Shown here in pieces: positions 15,074 to 26,100 of a stretch of DNA of 64,000 nucleotides (positions within the stretch are counted from its first letter, which is position 1; the number at the start of each line of letters is the position of its first letter). Under the pieces are notes generated by a model, which made no database searches, was not told the origin of the DNA, and worked only from the letters and a program-made list of their open reading frames with translations. Location of the stretch: positions 1 to 64,000 of the forward strand of contig CAZJRB010000018.1 of the NCBI GenBank assembly GCA_964547995.1, in the 5' to 3' direction. The position numbers and the translations under genes are program-made. The DNA comes from CAZJRB01 sp964547995 (GTDB taxonomy: Bacteria > Planctomycetota > Planctomycetia > Pirellulales > Thermoguttaceae).

Positions 15074-16651
15074 ATGCTGTTTCACAACAGCTTTTGTGAC
15101 GGCCGGAGATGCCGCCGGCGGCGGTGCTCGTTGACACACGGTTGGCTGGGATTGGCGGTGCCGTTTCTGTTTCTGCCGGCGCTTTTCACAACGTCTTCGG
15201 CGTTTGCTGCGGACAGCAAAACCCCTGCCAAGCCAAAGAATCGAGCGGAGTCGGTTCGCGCGGTGATGGCCCACCTTGGCCTGGGCGAGGGTGCGGTGGT
15301 GGCCGACGTGGGGGCCGGCGGGGGCGCAGACACTTGGACCTTCGCAGACATTGTGGGCAAGACCGGTACCGTCTATGCCGAGGAAATCGCCGAAGGCATG
15401 GTGAAAAAGCTGGAGAAGGAGGCCGAGAAGCGTGCTCTTTCCCAGGTCCGCCCCGTGCTGGGCCGGTTGGACGACCCCTGCCTGCCCAAGGACTCCGTTG
15501 ACCTGGCCTATATGCGTTACGTGTACCACCATGTCGCCAAGCCGCGGGAGATGCTGCGGGGTATCTGGCGGGCTCTGAAACCGGGCGGCTACTTCGTTGT
15601 GGTGGACAAGAACCGTGGTACGCTCCGCGACTGGGTTCCGCGAGAGAACCGCACGCACAAGCACTCCTGGATTGCCGAAACCACCGTGATGCGGGAAGCC
15701 CGGGAAGAAGGGTTTGTCTTCGCGGGGTTTGCAGAGGATTGCTGGCACGCCAAGGATCCCTTTGTCTTCGTATTCCAGCGCCCGAAGGAAATGAAGGAAC
15801 CCGGCCGTGATCCGGACGGCTTTGTTCCGCTTAAGGTGGAACAATGCTCGCACGCGTTTCTTCCGCTGCGCGGGTCGTACCGGGGGCCGGCTTTTGTGGC
15901 CCTGGGAGACGCCCGAAAGCTCATCGCGCCGATTATGAAACACTCGTCCGGCGAGGGGATTGAGATTGTTTTGGAGGAGTGGGCCACACAGAAAGACGAG
16001 CGCGAGCCGTTGCCGCCGGGCGTCGACATTCCTTCGGTCTTCACGGACAAGGGCGATCCCCGCCTGGGCCCTGAGGCGATCGGCGCGGTTTTCTTCCTCG
16101 ACAGCTTTCACCGGCTCTTTCACGGCAAGACGCTGCTGGCAAAGATCCACGATAAGCTTGCGCCGGAGGGGTGTGTTTACGTGCTCGACCGGGAAGCGAA
16201 ACAACCGCTCTCGCGGCGCGAGGCCAGCCACCGCCGGCAGATCGGCCCGGAGACGGTCCGGGAGGAAATGACGTCGGCCGGTTTCACCTTCCGGTTCGAG
16301 GGTCCGCGATTGGCCCCGGACCGGTTTCTGCTCGTCTTCGGCAAGAGCGACCCGGCGAAGATCGCACCCGAGCAAGATCCTTTCGTCGCCGGCCCGGAGC
16401 TGTCGCAGCCGCCCGAAAAGTGGCTCAAAGAGAACCTGTGGCGTTTGCGGGGCCTGAAAACGGCCGGTGGCAAGGTCGTGTTGTTCGCCAAACCGGGCGA
16501 GCAGGGACAGGTGGAAAAGGTCCCGGGTGCTCCTGCCGGCGCCGAGAGGTGGAGAATCCGGAACAAAGGGCAGACGCTCTCGCTCCAATTCAAAAAGAAG
16601 GGCGACGCGTACGTGCTGACCGACTGCTCGGTATCGGACGGAAAAGAGTGA
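15074..16651 (+). CDS. Exported SAM-dependent methyltransferase, two-domain
   Basis: Start at ATG 15074, preceded by AAGGAGGA. The 525-residue protein begins with an Arg-rich stretch and a hydrophobic core (LGLAVPFLFLPALFTTSSAFA), so export is likely. Domain one is a class I methyltransferase: VVADVGAGGGADTWTF (SAM motif I), a VDLAYMRYVYHHV region and LKPGGYFVVVDKNRG. Domain two (about residues 245-420) follows the same layout (AVFFLDSFHRLFHGKTLLAK, LAPEGCVYVLDRE) but lacks a clear motif I, so it looks like a degenerate duplicate. Methyl donor supply outside the cytoplasm would be a problem, so the true location is uncertain. Confidence 0.75.
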   Translation: MLFHNSFCDGRRCRRRRCSLTHGWLGLAVPFLFLPALFTTSSAFAADSKTPAKPKNRAESVRAVMAHLGLGEGAVVADVGAGGGADTWTFADIVGKTGTVYAEEIAEGMVKKLEKEAEKRALSQVRPVLGRLDDPCLPKDSVDLAYMRYVYHHVAKPREMLRGIWRALKPGGYFVVVDKNRGTLRDWVPRENRTHKHSWIAETTVMREAREEGFVFAGFAEDCWHAKDPFVFVFQRPKEMKEPGRDPDGFVPLKVEQCSHAFLPLRGSYRGPAFVALGDARKLIAPIMKHSSGEGIEIVLEEWATQKDEREPLPPGVDIPSVFTDKGDPRLGPEAIGAVFFLDSFHRLFHGKTLLAKIHDKLAPEGCVYVLDREAKQPLSRREASHRRQIGPETVREEMTSAGFTFRFEGPRLAPDRFLLVFGKSDPAKIAPEQDPFVAGPELSQPPEKWLKENLWRLRGLKTAGGKVVLFAKPGEQGQVEKVPGAPAGAERWRIRNKGQTLSLQFKKKGDAYVLTDCSVSDGKE

Positions 16652-16696
16652 CGCGGCGAGCAACATGCCACAGGAATTGAGAGTCGAGAGCAAAAG

Positions 16697-16717
16697 CCCC
16701 GGCACTGCGTGCCGAGG
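16697..16717. repeat. Short palindrome
   Basis: CCCCGGCAC TGC GTGCCGAGG, a 9-bp stem with one mismatch, in the gap between the methyltransferase and the giant gene. Apart from this and the promoter at 16940, nothing else is seen in 16652-17141. Confidence 0.45.
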
Positions 16718-16939
16718 TTCTGTCGTGAACATGAATCAGGATCGCTGGGACATGTTATTTCCGGCGGCTTGCCTTGGGTTCACTTTTTCCGGGCGTGATG
16801 TCGTGGTACCGCAAGGACAACAGCCTTCGTCCGTCCACTTCGGGCGGCGGGATTCCCCGGCAGAAGAACTCAGTGGGGGGGTTGACCTTGCCGGTATCGC
16901 TTTCTGGCAGAAAAGCGGTCTATTTCTTGACCTGCACAA

Positions 16940-16969
16940 TTGACATTTAGGCAAAAAAATGATTAGAAT
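16940..16969 (+). promoter_or_regulatory. Strong sigma70-type promoter of the giant surface-protein gene
   Basis: TTGACA (16940-16945), 18-nt A-rich spacer, TAGAAT (16964-16969). The predicted 5' leader is about 165 nt, long enough for regulation, and ends in AGGAGGG before the ATG at 17142. Confidence 0.65.
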
Positions 16970-17141
16970 GCAGATTAGTTCGCTTGGGCGTTGCCCTACC
17001 TGCCGCTGATGGGCTCTCGGTTTGAGGGTATTTTGGCGGTTGCCGGCTTGGCTTCTGCGGAACGGGAAGCCGGCCGGGCACGGACGGGGAAGAGCATTTT
17101 GACGTGGTCGGAAATGTCAACTTCCGCAGGAGGGCTCTGCC

Positions 17142-20100
17142 ATGCGCCGGCGCATTTGCGAAGCGGTTGGTCGTTCTCGCTCAGATCACACTTCCCCTTG
17201 GCTGAACCCCCGCCGGCCCGGAATCCAGCATCGGCGCCTTTTGTGCGAGACGTTGGAAGATCGTTGTTTGCTGTCACTTACCTCGCTGGATTGGTCTGCT
17301 TACGTTGGAGGGTCGGATCTCGATTCTGGGTTTGCGATTGCCTACGATCCCTCCGGGAATGCGATCATTGCAAGCAGAACTCGTTCGGCTGGATGGGTAT
17401 CCGGCGGCTACGATACGAGCCACGGCGGTAATTTTGACGGCTACGTCGCGAAGTACAGTCCGACCGGGGTCCACTTGTGGTCCACGTATCTCGGCGGTGC
17501 GGGGTACGATGAGGTTGGCGCTGTCGTAGTGGACAGCCAGGGCTACATCTACGTTGGTGGCGGCACGCAATCGGCCGGATGGGTCTCAGGCGGGTTTGAC
17601 ACAACAATGGATGGTGCCTGCGATGCCTTTGTTGCGAAGCTCAGTCCGACGGGCGAGCACGTCTGGTCGACCTACTTGGGCGGCAACGAGACAACTCCCG
17701 AGGAACAGACGCAGGGGATTTGTTTGGATTCGTCGGGCAACGTCGTTGTCTCGGGTTTGACGTTCGCCGGAAGTTGGGTTTCCGGCGGGTTCGACACGAC
17801 GTACGGCGGCGGATGCGATGGGTTTGTCGCGAAGCTTGATTCCGCAGGCCAGCATGTTTGGTCAACGTTTGTGGGTGGGGCGTCCAGGGACGACGCACAA
17901 GACATCGCGTGCGATGGTTCCGACAACCTGTTGGTGGCGGGTCGCAGTGGGTCGGCCGGCTGGGCGTCGGGCGGGTACGACACCAGTCACGGAGGCAGCT
18001 ATGACGCTTTTCTGGTCAAGATGGATCCTACAGGCGGACACGTCTGGTCAACCTACCTGGGGGACACTGCGTTGGACGACGGGCGGGAAGTTGCCGTTGA
18101 CGCCTCGGGCAATGCCTTGGTTGCCGGCCATACATCGTCATCCGGTTGGGTCTCCGGAGGGTTCGATACGACGTACGGAGGAGGTGAGGATGGCTTTCTG
18201 GCCAAGGTAAGCCCGGCGGGTGGGCATGTCTGGTCGACCTATGTGGGAAACTTGGGGTACGACCGCGCATACGGCGTTGCAGTTGACAGTTCTGGTGCTG
18301 CACTCGTGACCGGCCTGACAGAGTCGTCTGGTTGGACGTGGGGCGGTTCTGACACGACATACAACGGCAATCAAGACGGATTCGTTGCTGAGATCAGCCC
18401 AACGGGTCAACACGTTTGGTCAACATACCTTGGCGGTTCCGGATCAGATTCCGGGTACCCGATTGCTGTGAATCCTTTGGGCGACGTTGTGTTCGTGGGA
18501 GGTGCCACCTCTTCGGTGGACTTCCCCGGCGCAAACAACACTTATCATGGCGGGACCCGCGACGCGTTTATTGCGAAGATCAACGACCTCTCGAACCGTG
18601 AAGTCCTCTTCACGGACGATTTCGAGAACAATTCGATTGATGGTACGTTGTGGATCTATGGCGGGTCCAAGCGAGGCTACGACCAACTCCCCTCCGGCGA
18701 TTGGTCCTACTCGCACACGGAGACCGATTATCCCTCCGGGCCCGGAGATGATGGCAGTCTTTCCGTGAACGTTATCGGACCTGCGACGGGAAATACTTAC
18801 GGTGCCGAGGCGTGGCTCCGAACGACGTACAACTATAACGACGGTAATCCGCACATCGTCAATTTCACGTGGGACGCGTGGACCGCCGAAAACCATGGTA
18901 ATGGCTACTTCGTCCAAATCACGGACGGATACGTGCCGGCAACGGGGCCCTTCAACTGGCCGTATTTCGAGCCGCGTCCCGCAGAATTGGAGCCGACGGT
19001 CGATCTCCTTTGGACGCAGGAAGCCGTGAGTGAGGATTGGTATCGAGGGGGTTGGTTATGGGAAGACTCGCCCAACCAGGACGTTCCGCAGGGCACCCCC
19101 GAAACGCACTCCATCGTCATTGCCCCTTCCGGGACTGCGACACTCTACGATGGCCCAGACGGAACCGGCAATCTAGTGCGCCAAGAAGCGTTGGACCCAA
19201 GTGACGTTTGGTATATCCGGCTGATGGTTTGGGACGCAACGAGTTCCGGCTTTGGGGCTGGCGAAGCTGAGTTGAGACTTCGTTTCTTCGAGTCGCTTAC
19301 TTCGAACGTCGACTATGGCGACGCGCCTGACCCTGCCTACCCCACGCTCTTCGCCGGTGACGGAACTCGGCACATAGTCGACCCCGCGCTTTACCTTGGG
19401 GGCTCTGTTGACAAAGAATTCGACGGTCAGCCCAACGCCGCCGCGACTGGCGACGACCTCAACGGCGACGACGATGATGGTATTGTCATCAACGGCCAGC
19501 TCGTTTCCGGGGGGGCAACTGGGCTAACGGTTACCGCCTCCCAGGCGGGTTTTCTCGATGCCTGGATCGACCTCGATCAGGACGGTACCTTTGACCATCC
19601 CGGCGAGCAGTTCTTTGCCAGCCAACCGCTCTTTGCCGGGCCCAACCCGTTGAACGTGGCGATCCCCGGTACGACCCCGGCGGGTAACACGTTTGCCCGC
19701 TTCCGGTTCAGCAGCACAGGTGGTCTTGCGCCGGCCGGACTGGCCTTCGACGGGGAAGTGGAAGACTATATGGTCACGATCGAACCGGGCAGCGTGCTCG
19801 GCGACTTGGTGTGGCACGACCTGGACGGCAACGGGATTCAAGATGCCGGAGAACCCGGAATCAAGGGGGCGGTTGCCGAGGTCTTCTCCTCTGCCGATGC
19901 GACCACGCTCTACGACGGCAGCCTGGGTACGCTGATGACTGCCCAAGGTTGGGTATACAGTGCCGTTCCGCCCGGCACCATCCCTTCGCTCGGCGTGCAG
20001 GGAACCGTTTTGGACACAACTGCCGACTCGAATATCAGTGCCGGCTTCACCTGCCCTGTGATGCCGGTGCTCGACCGCATCGACGGTTTCACGGCCACGT

Positions 20101-23100
20101 TTGACGTCCAGGTGACTGCCGAAAGCCACGGCAGCAACGACCGGGCGGGCTTCAGCGTAATCCTGCTCAGCAGCGATCTTCGCGGAATCGAGTTGGGCTT
20201 CTGGGCAAACGAAATCTGGGCACAAACGGACACGCCGCTGTTCACCCATGGCGAAGGAGTTGCGTTCGACACGACGAGCATGACGACCTACGACTTGGAG
20301 ATTTTCGAGGACACTTATACACTTTCGGCCGGCGGCATCCCGATACTGACCGGATCGGTACGCGACTACTCGTCACACCCGAGCCCCGTGTATAGTACCC
20401 CAAACCTCCTTTTCCTTGGCGACGATACAACTTCGGCCAACGGCAGCTTCGAGATCGCGTATGTCGCAGTCAAGAATGCTAGAGACGTTTCTCGCGGCGT
20501 TGCGATCACCGATGAAAACGGCCTCTGGTCGCTTGGTGGTCTGATGGATGGGATTAACTATTACGTTGAGTTCCGCACACCTGCCGGTGACCCGGCCTAC
20601 GCCTTCACTACCCAAGATGCCGGCGGCGACGACACGCTCGACAGCGATGCCAATGCCGTCGGACGCACTGCCATGTTCACCATGGGTGCCGACGACCTGA
20701 CGCTCGACGCTGGACTGATCAATGGCCCCGCGCCAGGCTTCGGTTTCGCACTGACTACCGGCGGAGATTCTGATCATGATTCGCCCCAGGACGTGGCTAT
20801 TGACGCGGATGGGAATATCTATGTGACGGGAAAGCTATCACCATCTACAGCCGATTTCGATCCGGGACCGGGGACTTACAATCTCTCGAGTGCTGGTAAC
20901 GAAGACATCTTTGTGGCCAAATACACCTCGACGGGCGCACTGGTCTGGGCAAGGCAGATGGGCGGGCCGGATACGGACATTGGCTACGGCATCGCCGTTG
21001 CGTCCGACAGAAGCGTCTATGTAACGGGCACGTTCAACACAACGGCGGACTTTGACCCGGGGCCGGAAACCTACAATATCACCAGCTTTCGCAACATATC
21101 AGGCTACTCGGACATCTTTGTTGCCAAACTTGACGCACTGGGCAACTTCGTTTGGGCACGCCAAATGGGCGGGTTGGGCGGAGACGGAAGTTTCGACATC
21201 GCGATCACAAGCGATGATTGCGTCTACACAACGGGTCGTTTTAGGGACATGGGCGACTTTGACCCCGGTGTGGGCACGTACACGCTTACTAGTGCAGGTG
21301 ATGACGACATCTTCCTTTCCAAGCTTGACGCCAATGGAGGTTTTCTTGACGCGCGACAGATCGGGGGAGCCGGTACCAGCGATTGCGCCCACAGCGTTAC
21401 GACTGACAGCGATGGGAACGTACTTCTAACGGGCGATTTTCAAGGCATGGTTGACTTCGACCCCGGTCCGGGGACATACAATCTCACGTCTACTGGTAAC
21501 TTCGACATTTTCGTGGCAAAGTATTCTTCGACAGGTACGTTGACTTGGGCGCGGCAGATGGCCGGGACAGAGCAGGGAGCCGGTCGTGGGATCGTCACGG
21601 ATGCCGTCGGAAGCGTCTACACCACCGGACATTTTCGTGGGACGGTCGACTTTGACCCAGGTGTAGATCCGTACGATCTTACCAGTGCAGGTGAGAACGA
21701 CGCCTTTATTTCCAAGCTTGACGCCGCGGGGAACTTCGTCTGGGCGCGGCAATTTGGTGGAGGGAGCCACGATCTCAGCAAAGCCATTGACCTCTCAGAC
21801 GATGGGTGCATTTACACAACGGGCTACTTCACTAACACCGTCGACTTTGATCCTGGTGTGGGAACGTATGATTTCACCAGTGCAGGCGACGAAGATATCT
21901 TCGTTTCCAAGCTTGACCCCGCGGGAAACTTCGTCTGGGCGAGGCAAATGGGAGGCGGAAGCTTGGAATCCGGTTGGGGGATTGCAGTTGCCAGCGACGA
22001 AAGCGTCTACACTGTCGGGTATTTCCAAAGCACTGCCGACTTCGATCCGGGATCAGGAACCTTTAGCCTTACCACCACTACCGGCAGCCCGGTTGGCAAC
22101 AGTGACATCTACGTTTCACGACTCTTCCCGGTCAATCGTCCAAGCGATATCAACCTGCCTTCGACGAGCGTGAACGAAAACCAGCCCGTTGGCACCGCGG
22201 TTGGAACCTTCTCAAGCACCGATCCGGATTCGGGCAACACGTTTACCTACACCCTGGTGGCCGGGGCGGGCGACACCGGCAATGGGTCATTTGCGATCGT
22301 AGGGGACCAGTTGCAGACGGCGGAGGTGTTTGATTTCGAGACGCAGTCGTCCTACAGCATCCGGGTTCGGACGACCGACTCGGGCGGGCTGTGGTACGAG
22401 GAGGCGTTTACGATTGACGTGACGGGTCTGAACGAGACGCCGACGGACCTGGCCCTCTTTTCCAGCAGCGTCAACGAGAACGAGCCGGTCGGGACAGCGG
22501 TGGGCACGCTTTCGAGCAGCGACCCGGACGCGGGCGAGACGTTCACATACACGCTGGTGGCCGGCCCTGGGGACACGGGGAACGGGTCGTTTGCGATTGT
22601 GGGGGACCAGTTGCAGACCGGCGCCGTGTTCGACTTCGAGGCTCAGTCGTCGTACAGCATCCGGGTCCGAACGACCGACTCGGGCGGGCTTTGGCGCGAG
22701 GAGGTGTTTACGATTGATGTAGGTAATGTTGAGGAAGGCGAGATCCACGGCACGAAATGGAACGATGCTGACGGCGATGGGGAGTGGGACGCCGGCGAGA
22801 CCGGGCTCGCAGGCGTGACCATCTATCTCGATCTCGATGACGACGGCGTGCTCGACGCCGGCGAACCCTCGACGCTCACCGACGCCGACGGCAATTACTC
22901 CTTCACGAGTCTGGTGCCGGGTGTCTATGACGTGGCCGAAGTACCGCAGACGGGCTGGGAACTGACGTTCCCGACTTCCGATTGGGCGCCGGCGGGCATA
23001 GGCGACACGGAGCTTGCCGCGGAGCTTGGCGCGTCGGTGCCAACCGGCAGCGGCATCACCGCCAGCCAAGTCGAGGGCCTTTCCGGCGGCCACTACACGC

Positions 23101-26100
23101 CCGACACCGCAAGGGCCGAGTTTGCGGGGAAAACGTTTACGTTTGTTTCCGGCAACACGGGCGGCTCTTCAAGTCATGCCACTACGGTCGGCAGATGCTT
23201 CTACAGCAACACTAGCAGCATCGCTTCGGGTGTTGCCGACATCGACAATTGGGAAGCAAACGACTGGATCGGCGCCGGCTTCCTGCAGACGGGTTCCACC
23301 TTGGAACCCGCGGTCGAGACCCGGGACGTTCAGAATCACAGTTGGATTGGCAGTCTCGGGAGCAACCCTTTGGACACGGACGCCCTCCGGCGATTCGACT
23401 ACGCGATCAACCGCGACGACTACGTGGCCGTTGTTGGTTTGAACAACGGAACCGGCGCCGTTCCCCGGTTATTGCCCCACAGCTACAACGCGATTTCGGT
23501 CGGTCGTACGGACGGCAACCACAGCTACGGGCTTACAACCCTCGACGTGGCGGGACGGGTCAAGCCCGAGATCGTCGTGCCGTCCAGCGCGACCAGTTGG
23601 GCAACGCCGATTGTCGGTTCTGCCGCGGCGGTGCTTCTGGAAACCGCGAACGACACCCCGGCCCTCGGCAATGCCGCCCATTCCGAAGTGATCAAGGCAC
23701 TCCTGCTGGCCGGGGCCACCAAGGATGAATTCCCCGATTGGGACCGGACCGCGACACGGCCGCTCGACGACATCTACGGCGCCGGCGAGTTGAACGTCTA
23801 CAACAGCCATCACACGCTGGTGGCCGGCGAACAGGAAGCCGGCGGCTCCTCGCTGGTTGGCCGGACCGGGTGGGATTTCGAAGAGTCGCCCGCTTCCAAT
23901 GATTTACTTTATTTCTTCGATGCGCCGTCAAGCCGGGATATCGACGCGATGTCCATTCTTCTCACATGGAACCGCGAGATCACCGACGGTCTTGGGGGGA
24001 CCGACTGGGGCGATCCGCAGGCATCCGTTGCCGATCTCGATCTGGAATTGTGGACCGCAACCGGTTTTACCATCGACACCCGGCTCGATTACAGTGCCAG
24101 CACGGTGGACAACGTTGAGCATATCTGGGCGCAGAACCTCACCGGATCGCGCTATGCCATCCGAGTCCTCGGAGCGGCGGCTACTGACTTTGCACTGGCA
24201 TGGCGCAGTGTCGAGACGGGCGTTCGCCCGGTTGTTGTTGCCCCGGGCGAAATCGTCCAGGACATCAACTTTGGCAACCACAACAGCCCCCCAACAGACA
24301 TCGGCCTCTCGTCCGCCAGCGTGGACGAGAACCAGCCGGCCGGCGCCGTGGTTGGGACCCTGTCGAGCACGGACCCGGACGCGGGCGAAACGTTTACCTA
24401 CAGCTTGGTGGCGGGCGCCGGCGACAGCGGCAACGCCTCGTTTGTCATCGCAGGGGACCAGTTGCAGGCCGCTGCAACGTTTGATTTCGAAGCACAGTCC
24501 TCCTACAGCATCCGGGTGCGCACGACCGACTTGGGCGGGCTGTGGTGCGAGGAGGTCTTCACCATTGACGTGAGCAATCGGAACGACATGCCAACCGACA
24601 TCGCCCTTTCGCAAAGCAGCGTGGACGAGAACCAGCCGGTCGGCACAACAGTGGGAATCTTATCGAGCATCGATCCGGACGCAGGCGAGACGTTTACATA
24701 CACGTTGGTTGCTGGGGCCGGGGACACGGACAACGGGTTATTTGCGATCGTGGGGGACCAGTTGCAGACCAACGCCGTGTTGGACTTCGAGACGCAATCC
24801 TCCTATAGCATCCGGGTGCGTACGACCGACTCGGGCGGGCTGTGGTACGAAGAGGTCTTTACGATCGACGTCGTTGACTCGCCACTAGGCGAGATCCACG
24901 GCACCAAGTGGAACGACCTGGACTGCGATGGTTTCCGGGACATCGGCGAGCCGGGCCTGGAAGGATGGACGATTTACGTCGACTTGGACAACGACGGTGA
25001 GATGGACGCCGGTGAGCCTTCAACCGTCACGGATATCAACGGCGACTATTCGTTTACGGGCCTGACGGCGGGCACGTACACGGTGGCGGAGGCGGACCGG
25101 CCCGATTGGGCCCGGACGTTCCCGGCAAGCATCGAACGTGTGAGCGTCGCATCGGACGGCGCCGAGAGTAATGGCGGCAGTTCCGGCCCGTCGATCAGTG
25201 CCGATGGCCGGTACGTCGCCTTTCAGTCGTCGGCCTCGAACCTCGTGCCGGGAGATACCAACGGCGCGCAGGACGTCTTCGTCTATGACCGGCGGGCGAA
25301 CACGATTGAAGCGGTTACTGCCGGCTCCAGCGGTTCGGGTGCAAGTACGATTGTCGACCCGGGACCGTTTGCGGGAAGCCTATCCAGCGAACTCGGCGAG
25401 ATCGCCGGAACGGGGCTTTGGGTTGTTGAAGGCCTGAAAGGCGGTTGGCACGGAACGACCATGTCATGGAACGTCAGCCGGAATCCGGACAGTTCGTGGC
25501 ACTACAGCTATACGCTCGATGTCTACGCGGGAGCGGTCAGCCATCTCATTATCGAGACCGCCGGCGACTTCGATCCGTCGGAGATATTCAACGCCTCGCA
25601 CCCTTTCCAATTTGGTCTGTTCGGCCCGGGGCCGGGGAACCCCAATATGCCCGGAGACATGGTTGGCTTGAAGTTCGAACCCGTTTGGGGTACTACGCTA
25701 ACCGTCAGTTTTGACTGTTGGCGGGAGCCCGTTTGGGGAGACTTCTATGCCAAGAACGGGATCACAGGGGGAACGGACAACACCGCATGGAACGGCAATA
25801 CACCCGGCATCTTGGGATTTGCCGAGCCGGATGCGGACCCGGACCCCATCCTGTTCCCCGCAGCGGACGGGTCGGTGGATTGCCATATCCTTGTGCCGGA
25901 CTGCCGGGAAGGATCTGCGGCGGGCCGGGATCCTGCGATCAGCGCCGACGGTCGTTACGTTGCCTTCTGCTCGTTCGCTTCCGACTTGGTTTCGGGGGAT
26001 ACGAACGGCCGGGGAGATATCTTTGTCTTCGACCGGCTGACGGATACGACCGAACGCGTGAGCCTGGCCTGGAACGGTCTGGATGGGAACGGCGACAGCT

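Noticed and set aside
13003..16732. Long minus-strand open frames opposite the WD40-like and methyltransferase genes
   Set aside because: No motifs or start signals; the plus-strand products have recognisable signal peptides and domains.
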